Below the pieces are notes generated by a model. That model searched no databases and was not told the origin of the DNA. It was given only the letters and a program-made list of their open reading frames with translations. From Hyphomicrobium sp. (lineage in GTDB: Bacteria > Pseudomonadota > Alphaproteobacteria > Rhizobiales > Hyphomicrobiaceae), in the NCBI GenBank assembly GCA_025927515.1, contig JAICLG010000128.1, positions 1 to 8,350 of the forward strand: a DNA stretch of 8,350 bases, given 5' to 3'. How positions within the stretch are numbered: the first letter of the stretch is position 1; each line of letters begins with the position of its first letter. This document shows positions 6,488 to 8,350 of this stretch, piece by piece. Position numbers and translations under genes: made by a program.

Positions 6488-6513
6488 ATGCGGCATTTAT
6501 GCGGCGAATGCCG
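6488..6513. promoter_or_regulatory. Possible operator: 7-bp inverted repeat overlapping an 11-bp-phased direct repeat
   Basis: CGGCATT (6491-6497) and AATGCCG (6507-6513) form a perfect inverted repeat with a 9-bp spacer. ATGCGGC also occurs twice in direct orientation at 6488-6494 and 6499-6505, one helical turn apart. It lies about 90-115 bp before the OmpA-domain start codon, a position suited to a regulator site or a 5' leader structure. Function is inferred. Confidence 0.35.
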
Positions 6514-6660
6514 TCATCCCGCTGAATAAAAATATTTGACGGAAACGAGCTGGATGAGTGGGGCCTGTGGAAAGGGCGTACGGAAACCGCCAGCACGTGA
6601 ACATCGTTGAGAAATGGAGACGTGCGGTGTGGGGAATTATCGAAAAAACTATCGCCCCAA

Positions 6661-6687
6661 CTGGCGCGGTCATGCGTGCCGCGCCAG
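6661..6687. terminator. Perfect 9-bp inverted repeat, possible terminator of the small conserved gene
   Basis: CTGGCGCGG (6661-6669) and CCGCGCCAG (6679-6687) pair perfectly around a 9-nt loop. It begins about 30 bp after the stop codon of the minus-strand gene ending at 6719. In that direction a T6 run comes ten nucleotides after the stem instead of directly behind it, so termination is plausible but not canonical; it could instead be an RNA 3'-end stabiliser or a protein site. Confidence 0.4.
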
Positions 6688-6718
6688 GACGGTTCGTCAA
6701 AGAACGTGAGCCGGTGCG

Positions 6719-7093
6719 CTAAACGAATTCGCGAACGTCCACGGGTTTGGAAGGGATGACCTCGATTGTATTCACCAGCGATGCAATGACGCCCGGACCA
6801 AGTTGTTGCAGCGTTAGAACCTTGCCATTCCGGAATCTGACCGCGTCGCGATGATACGGGCCGTCGATTTGCGTGAACGTTGCTATCTCAGTCTCGCTGA
6901 GACCGGCTTGCTCCCGCAAATGAGCTGGAATATTTGCAAGCTGCAACTCGGTATCGCAGTTCATGCAAATGGCAACGGACTGATCGCCCGGCGCCACGAA
7001 CCCGACACTTCCGGTTGGAAACTTGTTGCTGATGTATTCTTCGCCTTTTTGCGCCGGCCTGCTGCGATACATTTCAAGTGAGTAATCGCACAT
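6719..7093 (-). CDS. Small conserved protein of unknown function (MCDYSL family)
   Basis: A 124-residue soluble protein without signal peptide or membrane segment. It starts MCDYSLEMYRSRPAQKGEEY, an N-terminus I recognise from a conserved, unnamed alphaproteobacterial family. Visible features: Cys2 directly after the initiator Met, a CMNC pair (Cys43, Cys46) that could bind metal or form a disulfide, FPTGSVGFVAPGD with conserved-looking glycines, and a C-terminal stretch (RFRNGKVLTLQQLGPG) reminiscent of small beta-barrel folds. The ATG at 7091-7093 has GAGG on the minus strand nine bases upstream. The gene stands alone on the minus strand, with 253 bp before it and 319 bp after it. No function is assigned. 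Confidence 0.75.
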   Translation of the reverse strand: MCDYSLEMYRSRPAQKGEEYISNKFPTGSVGFVAPGDQSVAICMNCDTELQLANIPAHLREQAGLSETEIATFTQIDGPYHRDAVRFRNGKVLTLQQLGPGVIASLVNTIEVIPSKPVDVREFV

Positions 7094-7128
7094 GACTGAA
7101 CCTCATGGGTTTGTGCCTGCACAGAGCA

Positions 7129-7153
7129 AACTCGGCCCATCGGCGGAGGTTCC
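7129..7153 (-). promoter_or_regulatory. Possible EcfG-type (general stress) promoter of the small conserved gene
   Basis: On the minus strand GGAAC (7153-7149) is followed after 16 bases by AGTT (7132-7129). The alphaproteobacterial EcfG consensus is GGAAC, 16-17 bases, CGTT, so this matches except for the first base of the -10 box. It would place the transcript start about 30 bp before the ATG at 7093. This is a match by eye and could be chance. Confidence 0.3.
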
Positions 7154-7182
7154 TGTTCGGCGAGGTCAAGAACCGCCGAACA
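7154..7182. promoter_or_regulatory. Perfect 9-bp inverted repeat upstream of the small conserved gene
   Basis: TGTTCGGCG (7154-7162) and CGCCGAACA (7174-7182) pair perfectly with an 11-bp spacer. No T-run follows on either strand, so it is unlikely to be a terminator. It abuts the possible EcfG -35 box and could be an operator. Confidence 0.4.
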
Positions 7183-7202
7183 CTGTAAAAAATTTCGACG
7201 TC

Positions 7203-7229
7203 AAAAATTGAGTCCGCTGCGTTTGCAGC
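7203..7229 (-). terminator. Weak hairpin plus T5, possible 3' end of the GST transcript
   Basis: On the minus strand GCTGC (7229-7225), loop AAAC, GCAGC (7220-7216) is followed eight bases later by TTTTT (7207-7203). A competing 7-bp hairpin (TTGCGGC with GCTGCAA) overlaps it. The stem is short and the T-run offset, so this is a weak candidate, about 120 bp beyond the GST stop codon. Confidence 0.25.
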
Positions 7230-7346
7230 CCGGCCGCAACACTGCGTTTTCCGAAGCGCACGAACGCTTGTACCGGACGCATGCCGGTGCGTGTGCCAAC
7301 GAGCTTTCGATGAGCCCCACGCATAGCTCGGGAGACTGCCGACCCG

Positions 7347-7979
7347 TCAGCCTTCGAGTGCCTTCGCAAGCTCGGCGTCTTTGCTTGCCGCCCGGATGAA
7401 AGCCGGTCGGCTGGTAATGCGTTGCGCGTAGCTCGTGAATTCCGGCCGCTCAGGGAGCAATTTGAACGTCAGCAGCCAATGCACGCCCGATCCGACGACG
7501 ACGTCAGCAGCCGAGAATCTGTCGCCGAGAATATAAGGGCCCTCGGCGAGCGCGCGTGCAAGCGTTTCGATCGTCGTGTCATAGGTCCCATACGAAAGCG
7601 ACGCCGCCGGACCCGGCTCGCGTTTCAAGGCACGATCCATAGCTGCCGGCTCGACAGCGGCCTGGTTGAACACGATCCAGCGTAAATATGTGCCGCGCGC
7701 CGGATCGTCGGCCTTGGGCGCCAGCCCCGCGTCGGGAAAAAGATCAGCAAGATAGAGCGCGATGGCCGCCGCTTCCGTCACGGGCGTCTGGCCGTGAACG
7801 ATGGCGGGCACCTTTCCCATCGGATTGATTGCCAGATATTCCGGCGACTTGTGCTCGCCCTTCTTGAAGTTGAGCACCTTCAGCTCGTGCGGTGGCGAGC
7901 CCAGTTCCTCGAAGAGCCACAGGATCGTCCTCGAACGCGTATTCGGCGCATGATAATGCACGAGCTTCTGCGGGCTCAT
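7347..7979 (-). CDS. Glutathione S-transferase family protein
   Basis: A 210-residue cytoplasmic protein with the two-domain GST layout and typical length. The thioredoxin-like N-terminal domain (about 4-82) begins KLVHYHAPNTRSRTILWLFEE, with Thr14 and Ser16 near the usual catalytic spot, and contains NPMGKVPAI with the cis-proline Pro58. The usual glutamate-serine pair that holds the glutathione gamma-glutamyl group reads Glu69-Ala70, so the serine is replaced. The all-helical C-terminal domain (about 95-205) has GDRFSAADV, the conserved N-capping box (Ser156, Asp159). The substrate cannot be predicted. The ATG at 7977-7979 is chosen because AAGGA lies about nine bases upstream and the preceding in-frame residues are Arg/Ser-rich and atypical. 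The start is 13 bp after the stop of the ABC ATPase gene, so the two are probably co-transcribed. Confidence 0.92.
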   Translation of the reverse strand: MSPQKLVHYHAPNTRSRTILWLFEELGSPPHELKVLNFKKGEHKSPEYLAINPMGKVPAIVHGQTPVTEAAAIALYLADLFPDAGLAPKADDPARGTYLRWIVFNQAAVEPAAMDRALKREPGPAASLSYGTYDTTIETLARALAEGPYILGDRFSAADVVVGSGVHWLLTFKLLPERPEFTSYAQRITSRPAFIRAASKDAELAKALEG

Positions 7980-7992
7980 CGAACGGTCCTTT

Positions 7993-8350
7993 TCAGGTGG
8001 TGAGCGCCGCGCGATGCGTGACCTTGATGTCGAACGCCGCGGCAAGAAGGGCTTTCGTGTAGTCGTCCTTCGGCCGCTCGAAAATTTCCCGCGCCGGGCC
8101 TTCTTCGACGACCTTGCCGTTCTTCATCACGATCACGTAGTTGCATAGTGCTCGGACGACCTTCAAATCGTGGCTGATGAAGAGATAAGCGAGGTCGTGC
8201 TTTTTCTGCAGGCCGCGCAGCAGATCGACGATCTGGGCCTGCACGCTCATATCGAGCGCGCTTGTCGGCTCATCGAGCATGACGAACTTCGGATTGAGCA
8301 CCATCGCACGCGCCACGGCGATACGCTGGCGCTGCCCGCCGGAAAACTCA
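7993..8350 (-). CDS. yejF: Peptide ABC transporter ATP-binding protein, YejF type, C-terminal fragment
   Basis: The final 118 codons of an ABC ATPase; the frame stays open to the right edge, so the start lies outside. It begins inside the signature motif (EFSGGQRQRIAVARA), followed by Walker B (FVMLDEP), the D-loop (SALD) and the H-loop (FISHD), then the oligopeptide-transporter tail GKVVEEGPAREIF and YTKALLAAAF. The sequence closely resembles the second ATPase half of YejF, the double-domain ATPase of the YejABEF peptide / microcin C importer, which powers uptake across the inner membrane. The first ATPase half and the permease genes are not visible, so a single-domain OppF/DppF-like protein cannot be excluded. 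An internal GTG at 8316 falls in the signature motif and is not a start. The GST gene follows after 13 bp. Confidence 0.85.
   Translation of the reverse strand, partial: EFSGGQRQRIAVARAMVLNPKFVMLDEPTSALDMSVQAQIVDLLRGLQKKHDLAYLFISHDLKVVRALCNYVIVMKNGKVVEEGPAREIFERPKDDYTKALLAAAFDIKVTHRAALTT

Larger units (their letters stand above)
6400..6718. other. 319-bp non-coding stretch upstream of the OmpA-domain gene
   Basis: It holds the RBS next to the OmpA-domain start, the inverted/direct repeat at 6488-6513, an AT-rich island (about 6525-6540), and the perfect inverted repeat at 6661-6687 near the end of the upstream small gene. ORFs here are short and lack family character. The OmpA-gene promoter must lie here, but I cannot assign clear -35/-10 boxes. 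Confidence 0.6.

Noticed and set aside
6497..6700. Short minus-strand ORF in the gap upstream of the OmpA-domain gene
   Set aside because: No RBS, no family similarity, and it runs through the inverted repeats; treated as non-coding.

Overview
The window reads as a chromosomal segment of a GC-rich alphaproteobacterium, most likely from the Hyphomicrobiales (Rhizobiales). The clues are high GC at third codon positions, an AsmA protein and an OmpA-domain protein of the style seen in that order, a short conserved protein beginning MCDYSL, and a YejF-type ABC ATPase. This is a judgement from protein style; no marker gene is present.

Layout, left to right. Positions 1-79 (minus) hold the first 26 codons of a gene that I read as S-adenosylmethionine decarboxylase (speD), with a strong ribosome binding site. 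A 317-bp non-coding stretch (80-396) follows, with two phased T8/A8 tracts. Next is a large AsmA-family envelope protein on the minus strand (397-2712). Two exported proteins lie on the plus strand: a pentapeptide-repeat protein with a signal peptide (2822-3592) and a staphylococcal-nuclease-like thermonuclease with an extra C-terminal Cys/His domain (3693-4433). A bidirectional hairpin terminator (4466-4504) separates them from a convergent OmpA-domain protein (4507-6399, minus) with a long disordered His/Pro-rich N-terminal half containing three 36-residue repeats. After a 319-bp gap comes a small conserved protein of unknown function (6719-7093, minus), a 253-bp gap with several inverted repeats, a glutathione S-transferase (7347-7979, minus), and the 3' end of an ABC transporter ATPase of the YejF type (7993-8350, minus, cut by the window edge).

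Theme: most of the central genes act in the envelope or periplasm (AsmA, exported pentapeptide protein, exported nuclease, peptidoglycan-binding OmpA protein). The yejF-like gene and the GST are 13 bp apart on the same strand and probably share a transcript. There are no mobile elements, CRISPR arrays, tRNAs or rRNAs that I can recognise. I found no clear new defence or mobile system. The items most worth a second look are the neighbouring pair of exported pentapeptide protein and exported nuclease, the repeat-containing His-rich OmpA protein, the proline-tract N-terminus of AsmA, and the leader of the speD-like gene.
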